In this document: positions 10,698 to 22,326 of the stretch, in pieces | How the letters are laid out: each line of letters opens with the position of its first letter | How positions within the stretch are numbered: position 1 is the stretch's first letter | Source: Adiantum capillus-veneris | Lineage: Eukaryota > Streptophyta > Polypodiopsida > Polypodiales > Pteridaceae | Assembly (NCBI GenBank): GCA_014529385.2 | Contig: CM043960.1 | Span: 73,237,910 to 73,301,909 of the forward strand | DNA length: 64,000 nucleotides | Direction: 5' to 3' | Made by a program: the position numbers and the translations under genes | Notes under the pieces: generated by a model | What the model saw: the letters and a program-made list of their open reading frames with translations, nothing else | What the model was told of the DNA's origin: nothing | Databases searched by the model: none

Positions 10698-10746
<49 letters not shown>
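10609..10746. repeat. 138-bp perfect palindrome
   Basis: A (CT)n arm, then CTTTCTATATCTTAGCATA and TTTAAA at the centre (axis between 10,677 and 10,678), then the exact reverse complement ending in (GA)n. Each arm is 69 nt with no mismatch that I can find. It starts 25 bp upstream of the histone-fusion ATG, in what would be its 5' UTR or promoter, and could fold into a long hairpin in DNA or RNA. Confidence 0.9.
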
Positions 10747-10749
<3 letters not shown>

Positions 10750-10929
10750 ATTACTAAAGGCGCGCGCGGAGCACGTTTTTACCTCAACAAACACCTCCGC
10801 GCGCCGTTAGTATAAGGTAAAATAAATACACACTCTCTCTCTCTCTCTCTCTCTCTCTGGTCAATGCACAGTACTAGCCGCGTGCATAGAGACATGCACA
10901 CCGGTTATGCCTCTCTACGCGCGCCTTTG

Positions 10930-11019
<90 letters not shown>

Positions 11020-11097
11020 TGCGTGTGTGTGTGTGTGTGTGTGTTTGTATTTTTAAGATGTGTGTTTGTGAGTGTGTGTGTGTGAGTGTGTGTGTGT

Positions 11098-11128
<31 letters not shown>

Positions 11129-11495
11129 ACTGTTTGTGTGGGTTGTTTGTTAAGACTGTGCTTGGTACTGTGACAAAAACAGAGATAGAGAGATAGAGGC
11201 AAAGGCAGAGGGAGAGGTAGACCTTCGTTATGTCGATGGGTCGGCTTGCTGTCGGAGACGCAGACAACGGCTCTTGCACTCTCTCTCTCTCTCTCTCTCT
11301 TTCACTCACTCTCTTTCACGAGGTGTGGTTTTCCTCTCTTGACCTCTTTATATGACGTACAAAAGTATACGGTCTCAATAACGACCACACGTGTGACAAC
11401 ATGCAAATATACTCTAATTTATAGTGACACGTGGGGCGCCGCCGTGTGTATCCGTTATATAAGTGTGATTTTGAGAGAGAGAAAGAGAGAGAACA

Positions 11496-11563
<68 letters not shown>

Positions 11564-11787
11564 CAGATTGTGAGAGAGATAGAGAGAGGGAGAGACACAG
11601 ATTGAGAGAGAGATAGAGAGAGGGACTCCTTACTCTCAGAGAGAGAGAGAGGGAGGGAGAGAGACAGAGTCAGTTTGACACACAAAAAAGCAATGGAGGA
11701 GACACCTCCCTTGGAGATCGTGCAAACCCCACCAACAAAAGGTGATCTCTCACTCTTTCTCTCTGTATTTCCAACAGTTGGTACAAA

Positions 11788-11820
<33 letters not shown>

Positions 11821-12160
11821 TGTGTGTGTGTGTGTGTCTAAACAAAGAAAACCCCAGACTGTTGTTCAACACACACACCTCAACACATACTTCCATAGAC
11901 AGAGATACACACACACATACACACAGACACACACACAGATATATACACATTCTCTCTCTCCCTCCCCTCTCTGTACACGTTACTAACGGTGCGCATAGCC
12001 AACCAAACAGTGGCTCCAGCTCTCTCCGCGTGCCTATAGTATAGTTATGACTCTCTCAAAAGGCACGTTTACATCTTTACGCGTCTTTCCCTCAATTGCA
12101 CTTAAGGCGCGTGGAGAGAGTTGCAAAAAGCACTTTTCCGTCCTTGCGCGCCTTTAGTAC
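10747..12160. repeat. SSR tracts alternating with ~60-bp GC-rich imperfect hairpins
   Basis: This lies between the divergent starts of the histone fusion (10,584, -) and cargo gene 3 (probable ATG 11,693, +). The motif GCGCGCC(T/G)TTAGTA or close variants recurs in both orientations near 10,752-10,766, 10,798-10,812, 10,918-10,932, 11,980-11,995, 12,026-12,043 and 12,145-12,160. Pairs form imperfect inverted repeats of about 60 bp (10,752-10,812, 11,980-12,043, 12,103-12,160). Between them are (CT)n, (GA)n and (GT)n runs, for example 10,932-11,014 and 11,490-11,553. The segment may act as a bidirectional promoter. Confidence 0.65.
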
Positions 12161-12173
12161 AAATAGACACATA

Positions 12174-12222
<49 letters not shown>

Positions 12223-12247
12223 TGTGTGTATTTTTTTAGAGTTCTTT

Positions 12248-12306
<59 letters not shown>

Positions 12307-12404
12307 ATGTGTGTTTTTGTTTGTGCTTTGGTGAGAGACAGATCTATATATATATATATATATATCTATATATATATATATATATATATATATCTATATA
12401 TATT

Positions 12405-12484
<80 letters not shown>

Positions 12485-15400
12485 TTTTTAGATTTTATTA
12501 TCGTCCTTGGAGGTCAAATATGACCTATGGGACCAAAGTTACATGTGATGTAGTATGTGTATGGCTGATGAGTGACTCTCGATGCTCCAAAATTGTAGTG
12601 ATGAGAGTCGCAATGGAGAGCCCACACTTTGGCTGGGAGAGGAAAGTGTGTAGGTCTAAGTTATGGCTGAAAATGTGAGAGAAGCAAGTTCGGATGTGAT
12701 CAAAAGCTGAGCACTCTAGTAGTGTGTGGTACTCAGACTCTCGAACTTGCAGTGAGCATAATGTGCACAATCGATTTGACTCTTCTCCATTGCCCCAACG
12801 CCCTATCTCGCATTGAAGGAAATGGGAGCTAAGCCGAATTGCTGCGATAGTGCGTATCGCGGACAAGGGAATAGGCTCAAGCATGTAAGTGTGAGTACGG
12901 TTTCCTCTCTCAGCGAAGAACATGGTTTTGTAGTTGGGGGCAATATAGGTGGTGTAATGTATGAAGCGTGACCCACCGGATTTCTCCCAAGCCGTAATAC
13001 ATTGGCGTTGTAGAAAAGCTTCATTCACTTGAGAGTCAATTGAAGCATCATGTAGCAAGTGTAATGCATCCCATCTCCCAAACCACTTCTTTATGTCTTG
13101 CATCCATCCCGTGCTCAAGATCTTGCTTTTATGCGTCTTTTGAACTTTTTTGCTTGCTTCCCATGCAATTGTAGGAAGTCGATGTGAGGGGTTTTGACGC
13201 ATCTTTATCATGTACTCCACAACCCTTTCCATGCCCATAACCTCAATTGGAAGAGATCCCGACTCAAGAAGTAAGAGCATATATGGTGTTTGTGTCTTAA
13301 CTTGGAGAAAGTTTGTAAGAAAACGCTTTTGGACATTCTCAAACTCTTTCCAAGTAGATTTTGAGATGCTCCCACCCCACACTTCAACTCCATAAAGAAG
13401 AACCGGTGTCACCAATGCATCAAAAAGATACTTCTTGAGAACCCAACACTTGATGTTTCCCGCATTACACATGTTCTCAAATGCATAATATGCTCTCTTT
13501 CCCGCTTCCAAACGACGCATAGCACATTCATGCCACTTGTGATTGGATGGAACCTCAAGGCCAAGGTACTTAAAGCTCTCAACAACTTCAAGTGTCTCGT
13601 TGTTGTACACAATGCATGGCTTCTCCTTATGGTTGGTTTTCACAAGCATAACCTTTGTTTTGGATTCATTTACAATCAGCCCACTATGCAAGCAAAAGTT
13701 CTCAAGGACAACCATAAGCTTTTGTGCATCTTCTAAAGTGTGTGCTAGAAGCACTACATCATCCGCATACAACAAAAGCATGATTACCGCATTGCATAAA
13801 GTCAAGTACCATTTGTTCCAATTGATCGATGCATAGACCAAAGAGAGTTGGTGACAATGGACATCCTTGTTTAACCCCAATAGTGCTTACAAAAATTTCT
13901 GAAATTTCTCTTCCCATGTGCAATTGACAAATCACCTTCTCATAGATTCGAGAAACCACAAGCATAAACTCACTTGGCACTTGGAGTTCTTCCATCCTTC
14001 TCCACAAATTGTTATGTGGAATCATATCAAAGGCTTTCTTAAAGTCCACAAAACAAAAATACAATCGCTTGCCTTTCAACCGACTTTCCTCCATGAGAAC
14101 ACAAAGAGTGACAAGATGATCAATGGTGCTATGGCATCGACGAAAACCCGCTTGTCCCTTTGCACGCTTGTCATTCTCTTCAGCCCAATCACTCAATTTC
14201 ATCTCCATTATGCACCCAAACAACTTTGCCATAAGAGACCCAATCATTATAGTCCGGTAGTTGCTTACATTCTTTACATCCCCTCCTTTATGCAAGGGCT
14301 TAACCCAATTAGTACTCCAATCATAAGGCATACCATGTTGAAGTGCAAGGTTGAACATATCACACATCCACTCATGGGTAAAATCTCCCGTCCATTTGAT
14401 CATCTCCGGCTTGATACCTTGAAGATCTCCCGCTTTGCGAGTGGCCAACTTTTCAAGCCCACCGCATAGATCCTCAATAGTAAAAAAAGACGGCATACAT
14501 GGGAGTGAACCATAAAATGGCATTTTTTCAGTATTTTCTTGCTCATATAATTGCCTACAATGTGTGTACATATCCACTAGACTCAAGTTACCAAAATTCT
14601 CAACCCGCTTGCCTCTCAAGTTTCTCCAAAATCTTCCACATACATGTGCCTTTTCTTGGACTTGAAATTCTTGTTGCTTTACTTCCCATCTTCTTCTCTT
14701 CTTTTGAATCAATGCCTTGTATGTACGCAAATGACTTTGATAGTTGTCTTTGTCCATAGTTGCATCAAGCTTTATCAAGGACTTTCGAGCATCTTGACAT
14801 TCTTTATCAAACCACCTTTTGCGTGATCTATCTTTGTGGATACCATGGAGATGCTTTATGGCAAAGCATTCTTCCGCACAAGAACAAATAGCTTTCTTGA
14901 AAGCTTCCCATTTAGTTTCCAATGGTGCATCACATTGAAGCTTTGTCATCCATAATTTTTGCTCAACCATTTCAATGTACATTGGTGCCCGTTTGAAATC
15001 CATACATAGTGATAACTTCTCTTTCCTTTGGCTGATATTATCATGCTTAGTTGCTTCTCCACATGAAAGGTCAATACATAAGGTGCGATGGTCGGATTCC
15101 GGGTCCATTGACCAAACATAAAACTCTTTATGCGATACATGATGGCTTCAGAGAGTAGCATATAGTCAATCACACTATCCCCATTATGTCTTCTACATGT
15201 AAATCCATTGGTTCCACTCCACAAAGATACACCATTGGCAATGAGCATACCCGTGCTATTACACATGTGTAAAAGTAACTTTCCATAGTGATCCGGCTCT
15301 TTCTCATCCATTGAAGTACGATCATACAAGTGAACTTCCTCCAACTCCCTTGAAATGTATGGCATATCAAATTGTTGAGTATCATGTTGCAATGTTTTTG

Positions 15401-17066
15401 TGCCAGCATTCATATCCCCAAATACAATAACATCACCTTCACCTTTGAAATAAGCAATGTCCTCTTCCAAATCAGAAAATGGTTGATCTCTATCCATGCA
15501 AGCATAAAAGGGAGAATCATGATGAGGAATGTAGCAACCGGCTACAAAAATGGGTGCTCTTTTTGGTGTCATAATTTTCAGCCATACATAACGTTTGTAC
15601 TTGTCATCTTTCACAATTGATACAAAATCTTCCAATCCTTTCTTAACCATACATGCTAACCCTCCTTGTCCTCTTCGTTGCTTGAGATTCTTTGACCACA
15701 TCAATGAATGTACATTGTAATCCTCCAAGCCGTTAATCCTTTGTGTATCATGCTCCCAAGTTTCAACAAGAAGTACAACATCGGCTTTGCTTGTTAGTTC
15801 ATCAATGCCAACCCCCGCATTCCATGGGTATCCATTACAATTCCAAAAGCATATTTTCAATTGTAACTTGGTCTCATAGGTCACACATCCCTATTTGCTT
15901 GAGATACTTGCCTCCTCCTTGGGCACATTTTCTTCATGAGAGATCTCCTTGTTTTTATTATTCTTTTCCTCATATGCCTTGCGACGCATATTTTGTTGCT
16001 TAATAGTGCGATCTTCACATACAAAACATTTTGTATCCCTCAAATAGATCCAACTATTATCAAGGATAATCTTTCGCTTGGTCTCATCCGGCATGGTGCA
16101 TACAATTGGCCGTTCTCCCGAGCGAGGAGCTCCTTGCTTCCCCACTCTATGTGCTCCATATACCATAACTCCGGACATGCCAAAGTGGGTTTTGAAGAAA
16201 TCTTCAATAACAATGGCAAGAGAAGGAGGTGTCTCTAACTTCTCTTCGGGAATTCCACGAATAACAATGTTCTTGGAACGTCGCTCCCGTTCCTTCAACT
16301 CCTCCACATCCACATTCTCAACATTCTTTGTTTGAACCATAGCTTGCATGAGTGAGGAATTAGAAACCACATTGCTACCACATACATCAGCCCAAGACTT
16401 GTTTGTGCATACATTTTTCATGTCGCATACATCCCGGCTCATAGTGTCAAATTTCTCCTCTTTCAATACATGGTCATGCTCTACTTTGCTCATCCGCTCC
16501 TTCAAAGCATTCAAGTCCACAAGAGAGCATTTACATTCCTTGACTTCCTCTTCAAGTTGCATCAAACGTGTTGTTTGCATCTCAAGTGTCCTCTTGAGAT
16601 TCTCATTCTCAACCACAAGTACCCTTAGTGTGCCATTCTCCATTGCAAGTGCTCGTAAGTCTTCACCTTGTTTGATTACGGTCTCTTGCAATGATACCAA
16701 GTACGCCATGATCATGGTTTCCGATGTCGTTGGTTGGGTGGTTGTGTTGCTATCTCCATACTTAGGAGATTTTGGATCATTTTCCACAATGGTTGTGGAC
16801 CTTGTTGAAGAAGAAGAACCCTTGCGAGTGCCGGAAGACATTGTATGTAAAATAGGAGATGAGAATCAATTTTGTTGAACCTGTTCACTTCGGAAATGCT
16901 GCTACAGAAATGCCTTCCATAACTCTGAAAATTTCTGTCTTTACATCAATGCGTAGAGGACTTTGTGCTCTTCGATTGAGGCTATAGATCACCCAAATCG
17001 GAGTTCGAATGAAGAAGTTATGATCAAAAGAGTGGATTGCTGTCTACTAGGTCAAAAAACGGCTGC

Positions 17067-17146
<80 letters not shown>

Positions 17147-17222
17147 ATGCGTGAAGGTCTGACCAATCCAGAGCCAAGGATAGAAGCAGAGGAGGGCTTA
17201 CAGACACAAGGCGATGACATGG

Positions 17223-17295
<73 letters not shown>

Positions 17296-18686
17296 ATGAT
17301 GGTTTTGGTTTTGGCAGAGTTGTCATGTTTCCTCATGGTTTTGACTTGTCATGTTTCCTGATGAATAGGATTAAGGTCCAGTAGGCAGAAGAGGCTGAAA
17401 CCTGATCCGGAGCTTGTGCCAGGATTTCAACCCTTGCAGGCTCAGTTGCTTAATGTATCTGCCAAAAGAACTGTTGAATTTTGTCATGACATATCTGAAG
17501 AAAATTCAATTGGTGAAGATCAATCAGAGAGGTCACCAGGGCAAGAGGATCCCTCACCCTACAAGGCTGTGGTGCCCTCTACAGTACTTCTGAAGAAAAA
17601 TACAAGAAAGAGGAATATAGACTTCTCAGATGATACAGATGTTCTAGAAGGAAGTCCCTGTGCAACTAAATGTAAAGACAAAGAGGATGTGCCTTCTCTG
17701 GAAGACCCAGCTGCAATTGATGAGAGGCTGTTTGATTTTGCAGCATCTTGTGGTGCTGGGGACAAGTTTGATCTAGTTCATTCTAAGTTTAATCCAAAGT
17801 TTGACATTGAAGACCTGTTAGCTCAGCACAGTAATTTCTTGCAGTCCTACAGAGATAAGTTTGAAGTGATGGTGCAGGTAGGAAGGGTTGTTCTGCCTAT
17901 TATGACTCTTGTGCATTTAAATGACTGTGGTGGAAAGGGACAGGGACTGAAGAAGTATAGGGAATTACCACCTTCTTGCCGACATTCAGCCTGCCCTTTG
18001 CATCAAAAAGAATGCAAACTCATTCAGGAAGCCTTTGGCTTTATGATTTACCTGAACAGCCTGTTTGGATTCCTCATGCAGAATCTTGATGAGGTGTTAG
18101 AGGAGCAGGATGCAGCACCAGATGAAGAATGCGAGGAGACAACTCATATGCAAGAAGTCGAGGAGGTTGAAGACACAGTCGACCTTGAGGTTGAGGCAAT
18201 TGAAGTACAAAGAAGTAAGATGCTCTCTGTGAAAACCACAGAAATCAAACTTCCATTGGATGTCAGTAACTTCACTCAGAAGCATGCTCAGATGATGTTG
18301 CCTATTGTGCCTGAATTCAGGATTGGAGACAGGACCTATATCTTCTTACATGATGTGCAAAGTGTCTTTTATTTAAGGGAGGATTTCTCCCTGGCTATTA
18401 TTTCCAGAGTCCAAGAGGAGAGGAGTGGATTTGTTTCAGAGGATAGTAGTGATGATGAGGCAATGGAAACATCCAGCAATCCAATGGAATGCCTTCGAAG
18501 ATGCTTTGAGAAATACAAGGAGACACTACCTGATGAAGCCACCTTCCAAGCAATAAGACAAAGCCTAAGACCATCAACAAGTAACAAAGAAGTGGAGGAT
18601 TGGTTTAACCATTCAGGTCAGGGGTCAACTACATCTGTAGACCTGTGGCAAGAAAACCTCTTTCTGCAGGATGAGAGCTTCATGGT

Positions 18687-18757
<71 letters not shown>

Positions 18758-19212
18758 TGTCACTTCTGACATGGTATGTGCAGTCTTGGATTGCCGACAA
18801 GGATGACTTCCTTCGGCGCCGGACAAGAGAGTATCGAGGAAGGGATGCGGCCCTAGCACAATACCTTTCAAAGCTTTGCGAGTCGCCGATAGTAGTTTTT
18901 CACCATTCCATGTCACAAGAGGGTTCAATAGCAACTTACACATTCAAGACACTATCACGCTTCTTGGGTGGACCGGTGCTGCCCAAAAGTGCAGATAAAG
19001 TCATTCTTGTGGACAAAGTGTTTGCTAGAGATTGTTTTGGTTACTGCCCAGGCTATACAGGTGGTCGGGCAGCGTATTACTACACCTACACAGCAATGGC
19101 ACTAGCTCTTGGTAGACAAAACCCAGATGAACTTTTAGAGTATGGCAAACATCTCATGATTCGTTACAAGGGTGACGTGCCAAAAAACAAAATTGAACCT
19201 TCAAAATCTTGA
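11693..19212 (+). CDS. cargo gene 3 of transposon C, unknown function
   Basis: The main coding exons are 17369-18684 and 18784-19212. The 99-bp intron between them carries a (CT)n tract as its pyrimidine run. A 49-bp first exon at 11,693-11,741 (MEETPPLEIVQTPPTK) fits by phase with the acceptor at 17,366-17,368. If so, the first intron is 5.6 kb and contains the LINE. The product would be 597 residues with no internal stop. Visible features are a basic patch RQKRLKPDP near the N-terminus, a Cys/His cluster (CRHSACPLHQKEC) in the middle, acidic stretches (VSEDSSDDEAMET) and a Tyr-rich C-terminal segment (GGRAAYYYTYTAM). I recognise no domain family. It is convergent with the transposase gene, 63 bp away. 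The first-exon link is tentative; the 17.4-19.2 kb part is solid coding sequence. Confidence 0.6.
12178..12482. repeat. (GA)n and (TA)n microsatellite cluster
   Basis: (GA)n at 12,178-12,220, 12,250-12,304 and 12,411-12,481, with (TA)n at about 12,346-12,404 between them. The third GA tract abuts the 3' end of the minus-strand LINE. Confidence 0.9.
12525..15884 (-). pseudogene. LINE ORF2: endonuclease and reverse transcriptase, frameshifted
   Basis: The N-terminal part (15,884-15,110) is an exonuclease/endonuclease/phosphatase domain with ICFWNCNG, LLVETW, FGDMN and, after a frame change, SDHRTL. The middle part (15,108-13,800) has reverse-transcriptase motifs NYRTIMIGSLMAKLFG, GQAGFRRCHSTIDH, FVDFKKAFD and GVKQGCPLSPTLF. 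After a second frame change, LLYADDVVLL begins the last part (to 12,525), which ends with a C-terminal CCHC-like knuckle (CTLCSLQVRESEYHTLLEC). Frame changes near 15,110 and 13,800 break it; both could be mutations or sequencing errors. All catalytic motifs are otherwise kept. Confidence 0.85.
15891..16841 (-). CDS. LINE ORF1 RNA-binding protein
   Basis: An intact 316-residue frame, 6 bp upstream of ORF2. It has a Ser/Thr-rich N-terminus, a long coiled-coil region (about residues 55-130, Leu/Glu/Lys heptads) and an RRM-like segment from NIVIRGIPEEK, followed by a basic C-terminus. This matches the layout of plant L1-type ORF1 proteins, which coat the element RNA. Start: first ATG (MSSGTRKGSSSSTR). 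Confidence 0.75.
   Translation of the reverse strand: MSSGTRKGSSSSTRSTTIVENDPKSPKYGDSNTTTQPTTSETMIMAYLVSLQETVIKQGEDLRALAMENGTLRVLVVENENLKRTLEMQTTRLMQLEEEVKECKCSLVDLNALKERMSKVEHDHVLKEEKFDTMSRDVCDMKNVCTNKSWADVCGSNVVSNSSLMQAMVQTKNVENVDVEELKERERRSKNIVIRGIPEEKLETPPSLAIVIEDFFKTHFGMSGVMVYGAHRVGKQGAPRSGERPIVCTMPDETKRKIILDNSWIYLRDTKCFVCEDRTIKQQNMRRKAYEEKNNKNKEISHEENVPKEEASISSK
17071..17293. repeat. two (GA)n tracts next to the LINE 5' end
   Basis: 17,071-17,141 and 17,224-17,293, each about 70 bp of GA, separated by about 80 bp of ordinary sequence. Confidence 0.9.
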
Positions 19213-19275
19213 TACACTTCAAGTAGCAATTGTATAAGATCATGTATTACATAAATTTTGTACAATGTCATCCAC

Positions 19276-22126
19276 TCAGAGTATCTTTCTCCACTTGTGA
19301 TTCACATACACCATTGTCTCTCTCCAACTTCGTTGACTTTCACGAGCTCCGGAGTTGTTGTATGCCATTGATCTTTTAACTTTTTGTTGTTGTAAATGTC
19401 TGATGGCTTGTGCTGTTGCTGAATTTTCCAAGACTTTTTTTGCCTGCATTCCATGAATGATTCTACGATAGAACCATTCAAATATTTCTCTCAAACTGTT
19501 AGCCTTGATTCGAGAGCCACCATGTCGTGTGTGCCTGAAATAAGCATTTCTCGCCATGTAATGAGACTTTTCCATCCCTTGGGTATTCCATATTGCGGGG
19601 TTCCCATACTTCTGTATAAAATATGGCAAATGATTGAAGATGATGTGCTGGATATGAAAACAGATTAGTTAGAATGTTTTACAGTCACATATTTGCACAT
19701 AAGAGAGAAAGAAATACATGATAATACCATGTAGTGAGTAATCTGGGTGTCTGTCCATGCTGTCTTGAATGATTTTTTCAGAAGGTTGAGATTTTCCTTG
19801 AACTTGTTCATATCACCTTGTGACCAGTCATCTTTGTCGCACATCAAAAATAGGATGTCTATTGATCGCCAAACCTCAGCCTTCGCGTTACGAGTAGTTG
19901 GTTCGTGGTCTTTGACTGCAATATGTAGCTTTTTCCAGCTCTGATACTCTATCTTGCTAACATAAGATGTGTTATATATTTTTCCATGTTTTGTTAGCTT
20001 TGGATCTCTTGTACCTTGGGGCTTAGATAAAAACCTCCGTGCCTTCACCCCACCGATGGATGGTTTGCATGGGACATCCTTCTCAGCAGTTGATCTCTTT
20101 TCATCCCGCTGGATTTTCACATTGCCACCATGAAGCCCCATATCCGACAGTACCATTTCTAAGCACTGCAGGGCTACTTGTCGTTCTGCGGAGTTCTTAA
20201 TCTTCCAAGCAAACCCGATGTATAAGTAGACCAATTTCTCCACAATTCTACAAAGGGCATGCATTGTACAAATGTGGACATTCACAAGTGGTATTTTCAA
20301 AACCGGTCGAAAAGCAGGATCCTCAATGTGACGTGTTGGAGCTTTTCTCCACCACTTTGGGTCCATGACCTTTGCAGGCTCCATGCAGAACAAACATGGT
20401 GACTTTGCCATTGCATCCATTCCACAATTATACATGCACTTTAATGTTTTGAGGTCACCTGCAAGATGCCACTGAACTTGAAAGTCTCCCCTTCCATCTA
20501 GACGTAGTACCTCTCCCTGGTTAGTCTGTCGATCAATCACCTCCGGAATATTAGTTCGATGGAACACCCAATATAGAATCTCATGATCTTCTTTCTTTAC
20601 CTGCAACACAAAATAAATGAGACTTAAGTAGATCTGAACATTTGAGATTACCTGAGAATCTCGCTTACCTCAAACGCACCAAGCCACCATATGTTAGATT
20701 CTGATTGAACACTAAAATATAAAGGATCATCACTGGGACACTTTGAGAGGGCTCTATTCATTAAAGTAATAGTAACATGCTCTAGCTTTTTCTCTTTAAC
20801 AAGCTCACACTCATCCAGTTTTAACACAAAATGTAATACCCCACATGACTCTTCAAATGTGATGTTGTAAAACTCCACCATTCTCTTCTGTAATATCTGC
20901 AGGTTCATAAAAATATTGTTGAACTCATCATATGCCATGTTTGCTCCATGGACACTGTAAGTTGCTTTAATATGAAAGGGCTGTCCAAGATAGTCTCCCT
21001 GTGCCTCGTTAAGCTGAAGCCTCTCTTTCCAAACACTTGAGGCTGATGGTAGAAGTTTGGATTTTATACCCTTCCTAACAAAGATGGATGAGACAGACTT
21101 TTGGATAGCCGAATATCCTCTTTTGCTTACACCAAGTGAATCAAGTGTGCCTTGTATCTCTTTTGCAGGCACTGAATTCTCTCAAATAAAGCGGTCCACT
21201 ACATTTCGTTGTAGGACCTTAAACTTCTTGTCATGTACTATATCTGCTGCCAGGCTTCTACTTATAAGTGGCTTCAATCTCTTTCCTATATTGGCTTTGG
21301 GGTCAATGTTTTCCTTGTCAGGATAGATTGAATCTCTACATGAAGACAATGCATAAGTAAATAACAGAAAATTTGCTTCACTAACAATATTTAGGCACAT
21401 GAAAACAATGCATAACAAGAAAAAACAAAAAGATTACTTAACTAAGACAATGTAGCCAACCAAGAAGCATCACCTTAATGCTCGGATTCTTTTCTTGAGA
21501 CCTCCTGATGCAACCTGCAATGTTTCAAGATTGCGCAATTTCTTCTTTCGGATACGACCACCCAAGATGGTGTCCTTCATTTGACAACTTCGAACCTTTC
21601 CTTTCAGTTCTTGTACCTCTGTTTTATGTTGCAAAATGGTAACCTGATCTGTAGAATGTAAATGTGAAAGGCGAACAATCTCACATTGTTGAGCTTGGAG
21701 AATGCTCTTGTAAGTTTCAGCTTCTCTTGTAAGTGATTTACAATAACCTAGAAGGCCCTTTTCTCCATCACCAGCAAAGGTCAATAAGCTTGTAGGATTG
21801 ACAAACAGTGGAGACGCATTAGTCATTGGATTCTTAGGGTAGAGAGAGCCTCTCGTCCAGATATCTATGTGTTTAGCTCCTTGAGCTCTGAGCGTGTCTA
21901 TGGAAGCGAGAGGTATATGTGTGTTTGTTTTACTGCGCTTAATCAATGGTTGGTACTCATTGTCCAAATCAATGTGAAGGTGATATTTGGATCGTTTCTG
22001 GGTAACATTTGTGCCATTTGAGGAGTGCGCCATTAGCCAAATATGCAGGTTTAATGGAAAGTGAATAGCGGCTGCGGATTCGTCCTTCCATGTTAGCCTC
22101 ATTCCCTCCATATTGACGAGGTTCAT
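19276..22126 (-). CDS. DDE-type transposase of transposon C
   Basis: Four exons (22126-21474, 21335-20669, 20600-19728, 19647-19276) with consistent phases give 854 residues with one in-frame TGA at codon 269 (21,184-21,182). The N-terminal 270 residues include a coiled-coil or basic region. Candidate catalytic acids lie in an RNase H-like context: D392 in VLKLDECE, D489 in WHLAGDLKTLKCMYN and E561 in TMHALCRIVEKL. There is a Cys pair C509/C512 (SPCLFC) and a C-terminal block WNTQGMEKSHYMARNAYFR...RHGG. The broken relative at 31.9-34.3 kb keeps the same D...D...E motifs, which supports their importance. It lies next to the right terminal repeat, as expected for a transposase. I cannot place it in a named superfamily from memory. 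Confidence 0.7.
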
Positions 22127-22293
22127 TCAATGCAACTGAAAAGAGGATTATCCCTCAATCACTACGAACGAATGTTCAGAAGAGTAAGGAATCTACTTAA
22201 AGTACACTTTTTGAACTTTTACTATGAAAGACCCAGCTCTTTTATTTGCCATTTTTTCTAGAGAGAGAGTGCAAAAAATACATTTTCTTAGAA

Positions 22294-22326
22294 GGCCCTC
22301 CAAATGACCTCCGAAATTTCCAAATG
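22294..22326 (-). repeat. right terminal inverted repeat of transposon C
   Basis: Reverse complement of 5822-5854 (27 of 28 inner bases). It is followed directly by LTR sequence of element B (GCCACGCCGGCACGG). Confidence 0.8.

Larger units (their letters stand above)
12490..17070 (-). mobile_element. LINE (non-LTR retrotransposon) inside transposon C
   Basis: A two-ORF, L1-like LINE on the minus strand: a 5' UTR of about 230 bp, ORF1 (16,841-15,891), ORF2 (15,884-12,525) and a short A/T-rich 3' end (TAAAATCTAAAAATC) running into (TC)n. Both ends abut (GA)n tracts, so the target site was probably GA-rich and a duplication cannot be distinguished. It sits between the probable first and second exons of cargo gene 3. 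Confidence 0.85.
5822..22326. mobile_element. 16.5-kb DNA transposon C with four cargo genes
   Basis: Bounded by terminal inverted repeats of about 33 bp (5822-5854 and 22,294-22,326). The inner 28 bp match at 27 of 28 positions, starting GGAAATTTC(A/G)GAGG. The flanks are the two halves of one LTR of element B. The gene order is an unknown gene (+), a histone/C48/FCP1 fusion (-), an unknown gene (+) and a DDE-type transposase (-), giving two convergent pairs. Stops are few: one TAG in each of the first two genes and one TGA in the transposase. No clear target duplication can be read at the junctions. The superfamily is not one I can name with confidence. C48 protease cargo is common in plant MULE and CACTA elements, but this transposase has different motifs. 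Confidence 0.8.

Noticed and set aside
10533-12491. Long frames of SLSLSL, RERERE or HTHTHT
   Set aside because: They are translations of (CT)n, (GA)n and (GT)n microsatellites and appear on both strands.
5822-22326. Assigning transposon C to MULEs because of its C48 protease
   Set aside because: No MULE transposase motifs and no 9-bp target duplication are visible; C48 cargo alone is not diagnostic.
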